From positions 13,144,001 to 13,208,000 of the forward strand of contig CM114275.1 in assembly GCA_050084515.1 (NCBI GenBank): 64,000 bases of DNA, given 5' to 3'. The first letter of the stretch is position 1, and each line of letters starts with the position of its first letter. The position numbers and the translations under genes are program-made. This document shows positions 10,274 to 21,883 of this stretch, one piece after another. The DNA is from Blasia pusilla. Lineage: Eukaryota > Marchantiophyta > Marchantiopsida > Blasiales. The notes below the pieces were generated by a model. It saw nothing but the letters and a program-made list of their open reading frames with translations, had not been told where the DNA came from and did not search any database.

Positions 10274-11412
10274 ACGTCCATGACCCTTAGGAGTGCAATC
10301 GCGTTGATGATGGGCTCCACCATATGACCAACAAGTAATAGTAGGCGGGGGCTACTGAGCCGCATATGAAGGCGCAGGTCTCTATGGCACGGCCTCTTGG
10401 TATCCTCCTTGAGCTCGTGGTGCCACAGTCGACCTATCTCGGAGTCCACGTTGTTGCACAGGTGGTGCAGAAAATCGTGACTGCTCTCGCCCATAACCCA
10501 TGGTGGCTACGCTCTCCTCCGCCATGTTGCGCTCAATGTTCTCGGCGGTCCTAAAAACATCTCTCAAAGTAGGGGAGGTGTTCATAAGAAGCACTCCCTC
10601 CCGCACTCGTGTCCACAGGGTCCGGTCCAACATTGGATAGCTTGAGCCTCCGTCACCCCTTGAGTGACATTGATCAACCGGCGCAAGCGAGTGTAAGCCT
10701 CACGCAAACTCTCACCTGGGCGCCTTTGGAAGTCGTGGATGCTCTGCAACTTCTCCGTCCGTACCCCCTGGTAGCTCGCCCTCAACTCAGCAAAGAACTC
10801 AACCAGAGGGTTGAACCTCGGACGAACCCGACTAGACGATGCAACTGCTCCTGTGCGAGTGACCCCTCCTAAAATGTCACTAGTGGAAGAGGAAGTAGCC
10901 TCTCCTAACCCCTCCTCCTCATCTCGGAACGACTCTGTCCAAGACACATAATGTGGGTCATAGTAGAGCCTCCACGCCTCGATCTCACGTGCATATCTCT
11001 AAGAGAACTCATGGTAATCGTCCATGGGCGCCCCCTCTAAATGCTGGAACATACCGTTCCATGCTATAAACGGGTTGAACTCTCTAGAGTTCCTGGCCCG
11101 TTGGGAGTCGCACCAACTCCTAAACTCTACTATGAAATCATGCAACTCAATCATGCCTACTGCACCTTAAACCCTACGCGGTCCTCTACCCCGGTCGTCC
11201 ATCTCGTACGCCCAACTGGTACGACCATTCATAATGTGTGGTGATGTGCTCACAAACTCCTCTACACCCTCCCCCTTGTCTGACAATGACACAGAAGGAG
11301 GTCGAGGTGGTCCCTCACGTGGAGACCCTCCGAACCTCGCGCCACTCCGCGTAAAACCTCTAGAGCTACTCTCGGGTTCACCACCTTGCCTCTCAAAGTC
11401 CCGAACGGACAC
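10237..11412 (-). pseudogene. gag capsid-like region (copy B)
   Basis: Frames in order along the minus strand: N-terminal S/P/G-rich piece (11,412-11,167); ESFRDEEEGLGEATSSSTSDILGG followed by a retrotransposon-gag core with VEFFAELRASYQGVRTEKLQ and DFQRRPGESLREAYTRLRRL (10,947-10,582); then LRDVFRTAENIERNMAEESV (10,633-10,382). The FF.L...Y.G......L..F..R....S..E...R...L pattern is that of Ty3-type gag. At least two frame changes break it. Confidence 0.75.
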
Positions 11413-12827
11413 CGTAATGACCCTCGTGCTCCTCTCACCCGATCACTCTCAACCTCGTGAGTAATCCCTCAATCTCTCATCCCAAACATGCGGCACTTGA
11501 TCTACACTCTCCCTCCCCGAGACGTGTAACGTGCGGCAACACGCGGCGTGGTGCGGCAAATCGACCACGCTATCATCTCATCGACAACCTACCCTCAACT
11601 CCGGACATCCCACACAGGTCTATGTCCCCTAAACCACATACATGAATGATGCTCTCAGCATCCACACAACCCAATATCCCGAAATAAACTACCCAAATCC
11701 CATAATCCCTCACACGTGGAGGGTAAAGGACCTGAACACATGTCGATGTCACTCCTCAGCAAGTGGAAATCTCGACCCCAACTCGATCGTGAAGACAACT
11801 CCTCCAATCAGCAAGTCATACTCCTCTTGTACTGACGCTATTCAACCTCCTTGATGTGCGGTGTAGGTCGAGCGGTCCGGTGCGGCACTGGGGGCACGGA
11901 ACGGCTACAAATAGCACGGCACTTGGGAATGGGGTGTGGCACTCGGCGGCATACCCTCCTCAATCAGCAATTCACACGCTCTGCTCATTAGTGAAGGAGC
12001 GATTCCGCGATTGAGACCGTGCGGTGCGGCCACAAGCGGCATGGCGCAACAATCGGTGGCGCGTTGCGGCTACGGGCGTCACGGCACAGTACTCGATCGT
12101 CGTCGAGCGGCGTCGAGGGATTTTTTGTGTGGATGGCATCTTTGCCATCCACACAAAAAATCGGCAAATGCAAAGAACAATCAAAGCAACCCTTGCTTCG
12201 GTGAGCACTCCCATGAGCCGCTGAATAGGGAACACGGTCCCCAACCTGAAAAAACAACGAGTGACCAACTAGCTCCCCCATGAAGCTCTCTCACTCTCTC
12301 ATTCTCTCTTTGTAAAGTAAGATCCAATCTCTCTCTACACCATCTCACACCATAGCTCTCAAAGGTGTGCACTCTCTCTCTCATGTCAAACCAAACCCAC
12401 TCTCCTAATGAGAGGCTTGGGTTACACTCACAAGGCAAGGGACCATAGCTCCGCTGCCTTATGCCAAGAGGTTCAACAAAGAGAGAATGAGCTCTCAAGC
12501 TCTCTCTCTTGGAGGTATACCCCCTTCCCTCTCCCAAGCCCTCTCAACGGTAACCTATGCTTGTAGGTCACCTCCTTGGCTCTTGACCTGCTGTAGCGGG
12601 TCAAGGGCCACTTCCCAAAATAGAAAGTCAATTATCCCCAATATAGAAACTTACCCAAAATAGTAAGTTTCTCTCGAAATGGCTCCAAATGAGCCGAAAA
12701 AAGGGGAAACTTGCTCTCTCAGGTTTCTTAGGGCCTCAAGAGGTCATCCTTGACCTCCTAGGCCTATCCTACACTACTGGTGCAGACGCTCTGTAGATCC
12801 CATCGATCTATCGTAACAGTCGTGACA
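11413..12827 (-). repeat. Leader and 5' terminal module of copy B
   Basis: Noncoding. The minus strand starts TGTCAC at 12,827, and its first about 50 nt share scattered identity with the start of module A1 of copy C. 12,500-12,640 matches the terminal-repeat core found also at 21,120-21,250 and 39,590-39,700. 12,280-12,520 is CT-rich on the plus strand. 11,460-12,115 aligns with the copy A leader at 3,260-3,910. The exact boundary between terminal module and leader is not resolved. Confidence 0.55.
12121..12160. repeat. Perfect hairpin, 17-bp arms, 6-nt loop
   Basis: TTTTTTGTGTGGATGGC at 12,121-12,137 and its exact reverse complement at 12,144-12,160 flank the loop ATCTTT. It lies in the leader/terminal region of copy B. 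The matching region of copy A (about 4,058-4,095) shows only one weakly similar arm. Templated inversion during reverse transcription or replication is a plausible origin (inference). Confidence 0.9.
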
Positions 12828-13919
12828 AAGTAGATCCCTTGTTGAGTACGTTATTGTGGGTAGCTACTGCGATGTACGTATTACGTCCCATGGTTTTTTG
12901 TTTCCGATGTTACGATGATGGAAGGTATGCCCGCCGAGGTTTCCTGGCTGGCCGCTACGCTATATGAGCGTGGAGATGGCGTTACTGCCTTATGTTTGTA
13001 GGTGGTCGCAGAGGAGGTGGTGGACTTGCCCTTGGAGTCCATGCTTAGGAGGTCCACCTTAGATTCATAGCAGGTTGAGGCTACTAGGATGGCACAGATG
13101 CCCGCTAGACCCGCGATAGAGCATGCCATGGTTTCTCCTGGTGTTGTGTTGCTAGATAACCGCGGAGAGGTTTTCCATTTGGTGACCAAGAGGTAGAAGG
13201 TTTTTCCCGCAGCACATCTTGTTGGATTCATGAGCGTAACCCCTGATGTTGGGGAAAGCGGCGTTTACAAGGTTGGGTTTGACGAGGGTTGATGTGGAGC
13301 ATTATCCATTCATGATACAGACATCTCTGGGTGGAGTGAGTAAGATATATTTTATCACTCGACATGAGGTCATGGTGTGGATTCGCCTAGGACATCCGTC
13401 AGATAAGTCCATGATGCAAGGCAAGGCGATAGTGACGGATATCGAGTCCTATAACGTCTTGGTTGGAGGAGCAGCGTTGTACCTGATGGAGGTTTTCCTT
13501 GGTTTACTCGGAGGATTCAACGTCCTATAGACCAAGATGGAAGTCATGTGATGGGCGATGTAGCTCATTACCTGTTTGATTCACGGGTGGAGTGATCAAT
13601 CGATGGCCAAGGCCTATGAGAGATTTTTGACATTAGCAGCATTTAGGAGGGCCATCACTTGGTCTAATGATTTGATTGAGGGGCATATCCATGCAAGGAA
13701 CACACTCACGCCGGACACTTCTACGGAGAGGAGTGTTATGGTAGCCGGATTAGTCCGTGGAGGAGATAAGCCACTGCGAGGCTCAAGTGAGAAGGTTCGA
13801 CACTTGCCTGATGAGCACGTGCAGATGGCGTGGAGCGAGACGTTTGCACCAGAGTGTGACACGTCAGAGGAACCCGAGGTAGCCAGGAGTGCTACTATGA
13901 CACCCTTGGACATCACACC
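12828..13919 (+). mobile_element. gypsy copy G/F, right half (spacer, protease, linker)
   Basis: It resumes the copy G/F text after the nested copy B: spacer (12,840-13,130), protease (about 13,205-13,240, where LLDS is followed by a stop in place of Gly) and the linker (13,576-13,919) ending MTPLDITP. It stops about 30 bp before methyltransferase motif I would begin, and unique sequence follows. Stops and frameshifts are frequent. Confidence 0.85.
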
Positions 13920-15616
13920 CGGCTCCCATACTCAATTCCTACCAAAAATTGGGCAACGCTTCCGCATGCCACTCTTCCGTACGAAAAATGGAATAAAAAG
14001 TTGAAAAAATGGTGACAAGTTGTATTGATGGCATCCCTGACTCCTCGTGGATTGAACCCTTGCCAAGTGAAGAAATTCTCCATATCAAAAGTTTGGAAAA
14101 TTTTGGAAATCTTTAAAATACATACAACTATCAAGTGTGGGTTTATAACTCATTTTAGGATCGAATAAATTGAAATCCATTTATACAACCGCATAATAAT
14201 AATCCAACTACTATTAAAGAAGAAATCCTCCATTGACGACCCTCCTTAGTATGGAAGAAAATATGAATGTTATTAAAAAGGATTGACGAGTTCTTAGGTT
14301 CTTACCAGTTTTTATTTACACAAACTAACTATTGCAGATATATATAATTTTGAATTATCTATTTTAAATGTATAATTGAATTCCAACAATCCTATTGATT
14401 TATAAACGAACAATTCTTTTGACTATAAAATACATGTGTCCAAGAGAGATGGTATCAAAATAAAAGACACTGTCCAATAATAATAATGTAAATGCACAAT
14501 CTAATTTAAAATTATTACAAACAAACACCGAACGCACGTACCGAGTCTCGCTTGCTCCTACTGCGGATAGTCGGATTATCGGATACCCGTCCCCGGGCAT
14601 TTCACAAAGAGCCTGACAAGAACAGTGCAGCAAGTGGAGTAAAAGTTCTTGTATGGGATTACCTTGTCCGTACGGGTCGGCCGTAGTGGTCGGAGATGGG
14701 GAATTATCACCCCAGAGCGTCGGCAGCGAAAGCGACATGGGAGTTCGCAGAGGTGGGGCCAGGCCGGGAAAGGACACGGTGCGATGGGAGGACAGGCACG
14801 GTACAGAAAAGGCCAGCACTGCCGCTGCAGTGCTGCACGGAAGCAGCAAGACCGGCGCACGGAGCACACAGGCCCGCGGTGTGGGCCCGACGACGCAAAG
14901 TGCGCTTACCTTTCGGAGATGTTGCCGGCACCGGTCGCGACTCTACACCGAGGATGGGATGACCGGGCCGAGCGGGAACGGAGGCGCGGTGTTATGCTCG
15001 GAGGGGGTTGGGTCGTGAGTCTGGATGAATTCTTCGGGTTTTTGACAGACAGGCGGTACCTCGGGCAGGAGCGGCGCAAGAAGTCGTAGTGAGGAGGAGG
15101 TACAGCTGCGGCTCGAATGGAGAGCAATTGAAGAAGCGCTGAGATATGGAGGGCGCAATTCATTCGCTCTCGCGGAAGAGCAGAAGTCAGCGGAAGATAG
15201 AGACCACGCTGGCCCGATTCGTGGACAGACGGATACGTCGTCCTATCTTCCCGCCCGAGCCATCCCTTCTTCGAGTCTGGAAGCGAAAGAGAACTCGCAC
15301 ACTTCCCCTTCTGCATCCAGATTCTAGGTACCACCTCAGCTTCGGGGTGTGATCGCTCGGTATCCTTGCGTATATCGTTGTCCTGGCCGTCAGCGAAGGA
15401 AGGAATCGCACCACGCCAGGAGCTAAAGACGGGATATCAATTCGATTACGAAGGTTCATTTCGAACTGACTCTCATTACAGAATCAGCGCAGAATCGTAA
15501 GGGAATCGGCGACGAAGGAAGGAAAGGAGGGAGGGAGGAAGAAGAGGGGGCAGATCAAAGCGATACAGAGTTTTGAGAGGACCACAAAGCTGTTATTCCC
15601 CTCTGGTTGGAAGCCG
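13920..15616. other. 5' flank and promoter region of the FBL gene
   Basis: 13,920-14,520 is AT-rich with no coding signal. 14,580-15,350 is GC-rich and contains several overlapping open frames on both strands without recognisable domains, which I treat as composition artefacts. 15,515-15,560 is a purine tract (GGAAGGAAAGGAGGGAGGG) just upstream of the start codon. It is likely 5' UTR, possibly a GA-rich regulatory element. No clear TATA box was assigned. Confidence 0.5.
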
Positions 15617-18600
15617 ATGACAAATGGATTTTATAAAAAATTGGCCAGTGATGGATTGTTCGGGCTTGTGGACGACAATTTGCTGCTGAAGATACTGGAG
15701 AGGACCGGCGACACTCCGGGGGATCGGCATGCTTTTCGCCTGGTGTGCAGACGATGGCTGTTGCTGGAGGCCAGTTCCCGGAATCGCTTGCGTCTCTTCC
15801 GAGTGGAGGTCGTGGAGGAGCTACTGCGTCGGTACCGAAACGTGCGCGAGTTGGACCTGTCTCCATGCGTGCAGGAAACCGATGACACTCTGGTGACGAT
15901 CGGAGAGCACGGGGGAGCGACCTTGCGATCGGTCAATCTTTCGAGCTTGGGAGGATTTTCTGACGTCGGACTATCTGCCCTGGCTACGAAATGCCCGTTC
16001 TTGCGGGAACTCGATCTGAGCCATTGCACGCAGATCGCAGACCAGGGAATGATAGCTCTTTCCAACTTGAAGGAGCTGGAAACATTGAAGCTAGTGGATT
16101 GCCGCAACGTAGGAGACGTGGGACTGGGATGCGTGGCTGCCGGGTGCAAAAAACTTCGATACTTAAGTTTGAGATGGTGCCTGGCTGTCACAGACGTAGG
16201 CATCGGTTTGGTCGCATCGAATTGCAACGAGTTGCAGACCTTAGACCTCTCGTACACGGAGGTACTACACCCACTGCTCCCAGCTCAAAGTGGTCTTAAT
16301 TGTGCCAATTTGCACACCCCTCTGTGAGCTATCACTCTCGTCATGCTGTAAGTATCTGGTTTTAGGAAATTCTTTTCGTAGTTCGAGTTGTGCTAAGGTC
16401 TTCTCTCTTCCCTTCGATTTCTACGACTTCAAGTCTTGCCCTGGTCGAACGTTCGACTCGCGTCCACACTCTCATCTGAGTTAGCATTGCGATGATCCAT
16501 GAAACGCAAAGAAGGGTGTCAAATCTGTCGAGGGAGTTTCTTAGCAGACTGGAAAGATGCAGGTTTGACTCAATGGTGGACGGAGACTGATTTTCATTGT
16601 CTGCCGCAGGTCACAGCAAGAGGCCTTCAATCAATCACCCAACTTGGATCCCTGAAAAACCTTGTTTTGGTCTCATGCAACAGCGTGAATGACGCTGGAT
16701 TAGAGTGCTTGAAGCAGTGCGCTAATCACTTGTTGGTGAGTTAGTCTACGTTGCCGGTCCAATTTCAAGCTCAGCCAACATGAGACTTTTTTGCTTCCTA
16801 GTGTGTTGATCGGATCTCTAGGCACTCGACGCTACTTGCAGAACGAGCAAAACCGTGACCTTTTTCTTGTCATTTTGTTGGTGTGAATCTTCCCATTTCC
16901 GTTGTTTTGTGAAGAGTCAATTTTGCTTCACACTGATTGGAACCTGACGGACAATGGGTGTTCTCCAATCAGAGGCTTGACGTTGCCCGATGCATAAATG
17001 TTAGCGAGCGTGGCATTATGGCTTTGGCATCTGGAGCAGCACCATTACAGCAGCTTACTCTGTCCTATTGTTCACCGGTAAGAGTTTCAGATTTTGGTAC
17101 TCTTGACAATTTCTAGATTTCCGCATGTCTCCACACTTTCCTGGCTGTTTTGGCTCGTGTCATCCTCCTTGTCCTCTTCTGTCTTCATAGCTTCTTGCTG
17201 TCTTATTTATCTGGCTCAAGCCGGCGGATTCAGTTCTTTCATGGAATATCTTATTGCCCTGCCTTTCTCGCCATCCATTCCTTCATCTCCAGACATCTGG
17301 AGAAACCTTCTTCAGGGTTCTGCCGAAGTCTCTGTTTCCAAACTGTGGGTGTCTCTCAGATAGGATCTTGAAATTAGCCAAAGGGATTTGGGGGCGAAAA
17401 TCACCTAAAGTGGTGAGTGCTTGAGTTCAGGGTTCACTCTGAGATGAGGCCTTCATAAATATTCTTTTCGAGAAGTGGTGGTTGATGGGTTGATTGTGGG
17501 CTTGGCAGATAACCGAGCCATTACTGGCAAGCTTTGGGAAATTTGAAAGCCTGCTCTCCATCAGGTTGGATGGATGTGAAATAGCTAAAACCGGGCTTGC
17601 CTTCATAGGCAGGGGATGCAAGTTACTGAGGGAGTTCAGTGTGAGCAAATGCAGGGGTGTGACAGATGAAGGACTTCAGGAAGTTGTGCAGGGATGCAAC
17701 GATCTTCACATGCTCGATCTAACTTGCTGTCGTGAACTCACAGATGCATCTCTGACTTCCATTGCCAGTTCATGCCGGGCCCTTATCATTCTGAAGATGG
17801 AGGCTTGCAGTTTGCTGACTGACAAGGGCTTTGCCCAACTTGCAAATGGTTGCAAGCACTTGGAAGAGTTGGACTTGACAGACACCAATATCAACGACGA
17901 TGGTCAGTCTCTAAACAAGGACGAACTGAGGCATTCTCTTGCTCTATTCAGCTATCATGCCTCAGCTGTGCTGTCCTGGCTCATCATCTAAATCGTTTGG
18001 ACAGACTGACATTGAACATGATGGCTGGTGAATGACAGGTTTGAAGTCATTGTCAAGATGTACTGCTCTGAGGATTTTGAAGTTGGGTTACTGTCTCAAC
18101 TTGACTCATAGAGGAGTGAGCTACATCGGTGCAAATTGCCATAACCTACGGGAGATAGATCTCTACAGGTATGGATGTTTAATTAGCTTTGGTTGTGCTT
18201 TGAACTGAGGGTAGTAGCCTTGTTTCATCTCTGCCTAAGCTAAACATGCTTTTGGTGTTTGGGAAGATTGGACAATGATGTTGCAGTGAGGGTTCTAGAG
18301 AAAGTGGGGTAAATTAATTCTGACTGCTCAAGAGCAGGTCTGTGGGCATCACCGATTCTGGAACAGCAGCAATCGCGAATGGATGTGCAAAGCTGAGGAC
18401 CTTGAACCTTTCGTACTGCGCTGAAATAACGGACAACAGCTTGCAATCAATCTCACAACTGCGTGATCTTAACCACCTAGAAATCAGAGCTTGCCGGCTT
18501 GTAACATCAGTTGGACTTTCATTCGTTGCCCAAAGCTGCAAAAGGTTGTTGGAGTTGGATGTCAAGCATTGTTCTTCCATCAATGACACGGGCATCTTGG

Positions 18601-19091
18601 CTATCGCCCGAAACTGTCCGGGTCTCAGAGAGGTAATTCAAATCTACTTTCACAGCTGAGTAGGACCGGCAATCTATTGAAACCTTCGAGAGGGTCTGTT
18701 TTCGTGGGCCTGTGGCAGAAGGAAGACTCATCACTTTTCGGTGTGGTGAAGTAGAATCTGAGCATCAGCAAGTTGGTTTGGATTCAATTTGCATCTGAGT
18801 AGACAGAGTCTGATAGGCCAAACCCATTCGGTTTTGCAGGTGAATTTGTCCTACAGCGCAGTTGGAGATGAAGGTCTAGAAGCGATGGCGAATCTGAAGT
18901 GCATGCAGAACATGAAGCTGATACATGTGAAAGAAGTGTCCATGGAAGGCATTGAAAATGCTCTGCTCTCTTGTGGAAGCCTGAAAAAAATCAAGCTTGA
19001 AGCTTCTTTGCGCATGAGATTGTCACAAGCGACCCAACGAGTCATAGACTCGCGCGGCTGTCGACTTCGTTGGATGGACAAAGACGAGTAG
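15617..19091 (+). CDS. FBL3: F-box/LRR-repeat protein, FBL3-like (7 exons)
   Basis: Exons: 15,617-16,261; 16,610-16,735; 16,973-17,077; 17,509-17,902; 18,039-18,168; 18,338-18,632; 18,840-19,091. All introns have GT...AG ends, phases agree, and the joined frame is 1,947 nt (648 aa). Residues about 15-55 are an F-box (LVDDNLLLKILERT...FRLVCRRW). The rest is Cys-containing leucine-rich repeats with the L..L.L..C..ITD.G pattern, ending in RGCRLRWMDKDE. F-box proteins recruit substrates to SCF (SKP1-cullin-F-box) ubiquitin ligases, and the LRR array binds the substrate. Length and C-terminus match plant F-box/LRR-repeat protein 3; the substrate is unknown. Other FBL-class paralogs cannot be excluded. 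The gene looks intact and is convergent with TRA1. Confidence 0.9.
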
Positions 19092-20480
19092 CAACGAAGT
19101 GCGTAGTGCAGATCTCAAAAGACGGGGTTTCATTCACCCCATCAAGCACATGTAATCAAAATTTTCCCGCTGAGGTAATACAGTTGTAAATTGAACAAAA
19201 TCCTGCGAATTGGCAGTTTTTGTTTTTAGAAGTTGCGCTCCTCCTTTTCCTGATGGGTTGTCTCCCATCCCCTCTTGCTTTCTCAGTGCGTTCAGGCAGG
19301 GGTGTGGGATAGAACACATCCCACATTTCAGATGTGAATTCTTCACACCTGGTTGAGGCGATGCTGCACAGGTCTGTCCCGTGGTTTGGCAATAAGAAAG
19401 AACCGATTGAAAGTCCAGGCCCAGGAGGTGGGGCGCCCAGGGAACTAGAAGTTGCATATAGTCTGTACCCCGCAACATTGGCGGGCAGGACAAGTGAGCT
19501 GCAATCGAAATGTCGCAGGAATGGTCAGTGAAAAACGCCATTTGAAGCCGATCCGAAGAGCACCCCGTCGTAGATAAGTTCTTTCCCCATTCGAGAAACG
19601 AAATTACGTGCAGATTTCTAGCGAGCAAATAAATTCTCCGTGAGTCGCCGTCCGTCTCTCCCGCAGAACGATCCCGCTCGTCCCATATCGCGAAGAAACC
19701 TGCCAGCAGTTGCACCCCTCAACAGGATGGAAGATCCCAGACCCGCTTCTTCTGAAAAGCCGTCCCGAGTCTCTACCGACCGGCCCACCAACCAACCGAC
19801 GGACCGAAGATTGAACTACTCCAGCTGTCGGGGATTGCAGGCCAAGTAATTACTACCTCTGGCCCACTTAAGCCACGGCAGGTGCTGGCACGGACCGCGC
19901 GCGTCGAAGCGGGCAGAGGTAGGCGAGCCCGGGCCCCGGCGGCTTTTTCGGTGTAGGCCATGATGGGCCCTACGATTCCTTCGATGGGCCTCTCGCAGGA
20001 AAGCGCCGCGCTCGGTGAAGTTCAGGAACTGAGTCGGAATTAGGGGTTGATCCCATGGACACCCGCGGAGCTAGGGGGGACCCGTTTTCTGTTTCCAAAA
20101 CGGTTCATGGGAAAAAAAACAAATTGGTTTAAACTAATTATTTTAGGTCTTCAATAAAATAACGTGGAGAAAATTTTTTTCTCTAAACTAATTACCTTAG
20201 ATCTTCAATCAAATAAAGTCTGAAGGGTGTATGGCCAATTCTCTCCAAAAGTTTTGGGCGCAAAAAAATTGAAGATTTATGATCGTGCATGGAATCAAGC
20301 CTTTAGGATGAAAAGTGTAGGTTCTAAAGTTGGAGCTTATGAATCTAAATCTGGCCATGCCCTCCCTAATTGCTCACTTGCCGCCGCTGCCTCGCATCAA
20401 TAGTTACACAACAGCAGCTGCCTCGAGACAGATTACCCATGTCTCAAATCCAAGTGGGAACTTCTAGTAGGCGAGTTAGT
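19092..20480. other. 3' region of FBL gene and gene-poor flank
   Basis: 19,092 to about 19,640 probably includes the 3' UTR, with an AATAAA hexamer at 19,628-19,633. A 193-codon minus-strand open frame (19,134-19,715) has no recognisable domain and is not annotated. 20,125-20,220 holds an imperfect direct repeat of about 33 bp (AAACTAATTA followed by TTAGGTCTTCAAT, or TTAGATCTTCAAT in the second copy). No gene seen. Confidence 0.45.
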
Positions 20481-20499
20481 GGTTTGGAGAATGGCATGC

Positions 20500-21412
20500 T
20501 CATTTTGGTTACACGTAACATGGAAAAGATCCCATGATTTTTTTGAATACCGATTGAAAAGAGTACAAGTATGTGCATACAAATCGTTCCATGATTCACT
20601 CTTGAATGTACACGTGCCTATCTTGTCATATTCACCTTATGTCATGAGGGAATCCGAATTCTACCACTAAAGCTCTAGCGAACCCTAAATCCTAAAATAT
20701 TTCAAGACTTCGACATAAGAAAGATAGGTTGTGAAAGTCCTTTCCTTCACCTTTTGGTTCTTCCCCCACATACGAATCATCTAGGCCCAAATAGAAAAAA
20801 AGAGGAATTTTCCTAAAAGATGTTCTCAATGCAAGGGAATTATTTCCAATCTCATCCCATAGTTCGGAACAAAGTAATGTCCAAAGAATTTTTTTGACTT
20901 TCTACGTCATCGATATGGTATAACTGTACATGTAAACTACTTAAAATGTGATAGGTGTCCTTCCCATACACATTGTTGATTACATCTACACAACAAACAT
21001 CATCGACCTTTCCAATATATAGATAGATCTATCCATGTACAAAAATAGACTCATGCATGTACATCAAAATCACAAAGACCGCAAAGACCAGTCTCTCCCT
21101 ATCTTATAGCCTTGAGAAGAACCAAAAGGCTCTTTCCCCACAAACAACCTCTCCAACGGTAACCTACATGCACAAGTTATTGGGTGACCCTTAATCCGGT
21201 CAATAGGTCACCTGCCTAACAAAAACCAAAATCGAAAATCGTCAAAAAATGACGTTACCGACGTAACAGACTTGTCGTCAACCTCATCCGACACTTTAGG
21301 AAAAAGTTACACCAAAAAAACCTACTAACCCTCTCTGCCATCGATGTGGTAGAACTCTACATGTCGGCTAACTAAGATGTGATAGTTGTCTTCCACTCCC
21401 CTGTAGATCCAT
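20500..21412 (-). repeat. Tandem terminal modules of gypsy copy D (B remnant-A-B-A)
   Basis: Reading leftward on the minus strand: a short B-like remnant (about 21,412-21,392, containing GGATCTAC and ending GACA), AC, an A-type module starting TATCACATC (to about 21,095), a B-type module (about 21,085-20,975) ending GGACA, CC, then a second A-type module starting TATCACATT (from about 20,966 downward; its end is unclear but shares text with 42,000-42,565). Both joins have the form GACA-NN-TATC. Module order agrees with copy C (38,243-38,996), plus an extra A. Confidence 0.65.
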
Positions 21413-21414
21413 CT

Positions 21415-21545
21415 CATCAATCTCCACCTAGAGATAGTGATGTATCCGTATGTCGTCCTCCAACACTATAGCTAACCGCAGTGTTGATCCCTCTAAAGAG
21501 ATCTAACACTGTAATACTCTCCTCCAGACGCTGCCACACACCAGG
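21415..21545 (-). pseudogene. Truncated methyltransferase N-terminus (copy D)
   Basis: The minus strand reads VLDLFRGINT (motif I, about 21,482-21,512), then a stretch aligning codon by codon with the motif I-II interval of copy C, ending at a YL.VEID segment that matches motif II. An in-frame stop precedes motif II. Nothing downstream of motif II remains. Confidence 0.65.
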
Positions 21546-21883
21546 TATGGTATCCAAAGATATCAAGTCTCCACTCCAAGAGCATGACCATCACTTGATT
21601 CTCTGTGCTCCAAGATACACGCACGGCTTCATGCCTTCCTCATGAGCTTGCCTACTCATGCCCAAAAACATGAAGAGGTCTCACCAACGTGGGACGAGAC
21701 ACCTGATATGGCATGTCTCTCCGCGAAATTATTTGTTATCGGGATGTCCGTCGCAATGAGTCTACATGTGCGTTCCCCTCCAAAAACTCTCCTAGCTAGC
21801 TATTATCACCTTTGAATGTTGCCAACATGAATCATCAGGTGGTCGACCATCACAATGCCCTGCAATCCGCACTAGTAAATGGC

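Larger units (their letters stand above)
5843..12827 (-). mobile_element. Nested gypsy copy B carrying methyltransferase and PHD, with 4-bp TSD
   Basis: The minus-strand element begins with TGTCAC (revcomp of 12,822-12,827) and ends with GCACGACA (revcomp of 5,843-5,850). It is flanked by AAGT at 5,839-5,842 and 12,828-12,831, a perfect 4-bp target duplication. The host sequence (copy G/F) is continuous across it. From its 5' end it carries a terminal module, leader, gag, CCHC, protease, linker, methyltransferase, RT N-half fused to integrase C-terminus, PHD finger, polypurine tract (5,971-5,980) and a terminal B module (5,843-5,970). About 1.95 kb of RT, RNase H and integrase core is deleted relative to copy C. 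The two ends are not copies of each other. Confidence 0.88.

Noticed and set aside
14400-15352. Several 90-155 codon frames on both strands upstream of FBL
   Set aside because: GC-rich composition keeps frames open; products are low-complexity and overlapping, with no family signature.
15631-16257. 208-codon minus-strand open frame opposite FBL exon 1
   Set aside because: It is a shadow of the F-box/LRR exon. The plus-strand product has clear domains and valid splice sites, and the antisense product has none.
19134-19715. 193-codon minus-strand open frame in the 3' region of the FBL gene
   Set aside because: No recognisable domain, no conserved motif, and it overlaps the likely 3' UTR. Length alone is not enough.
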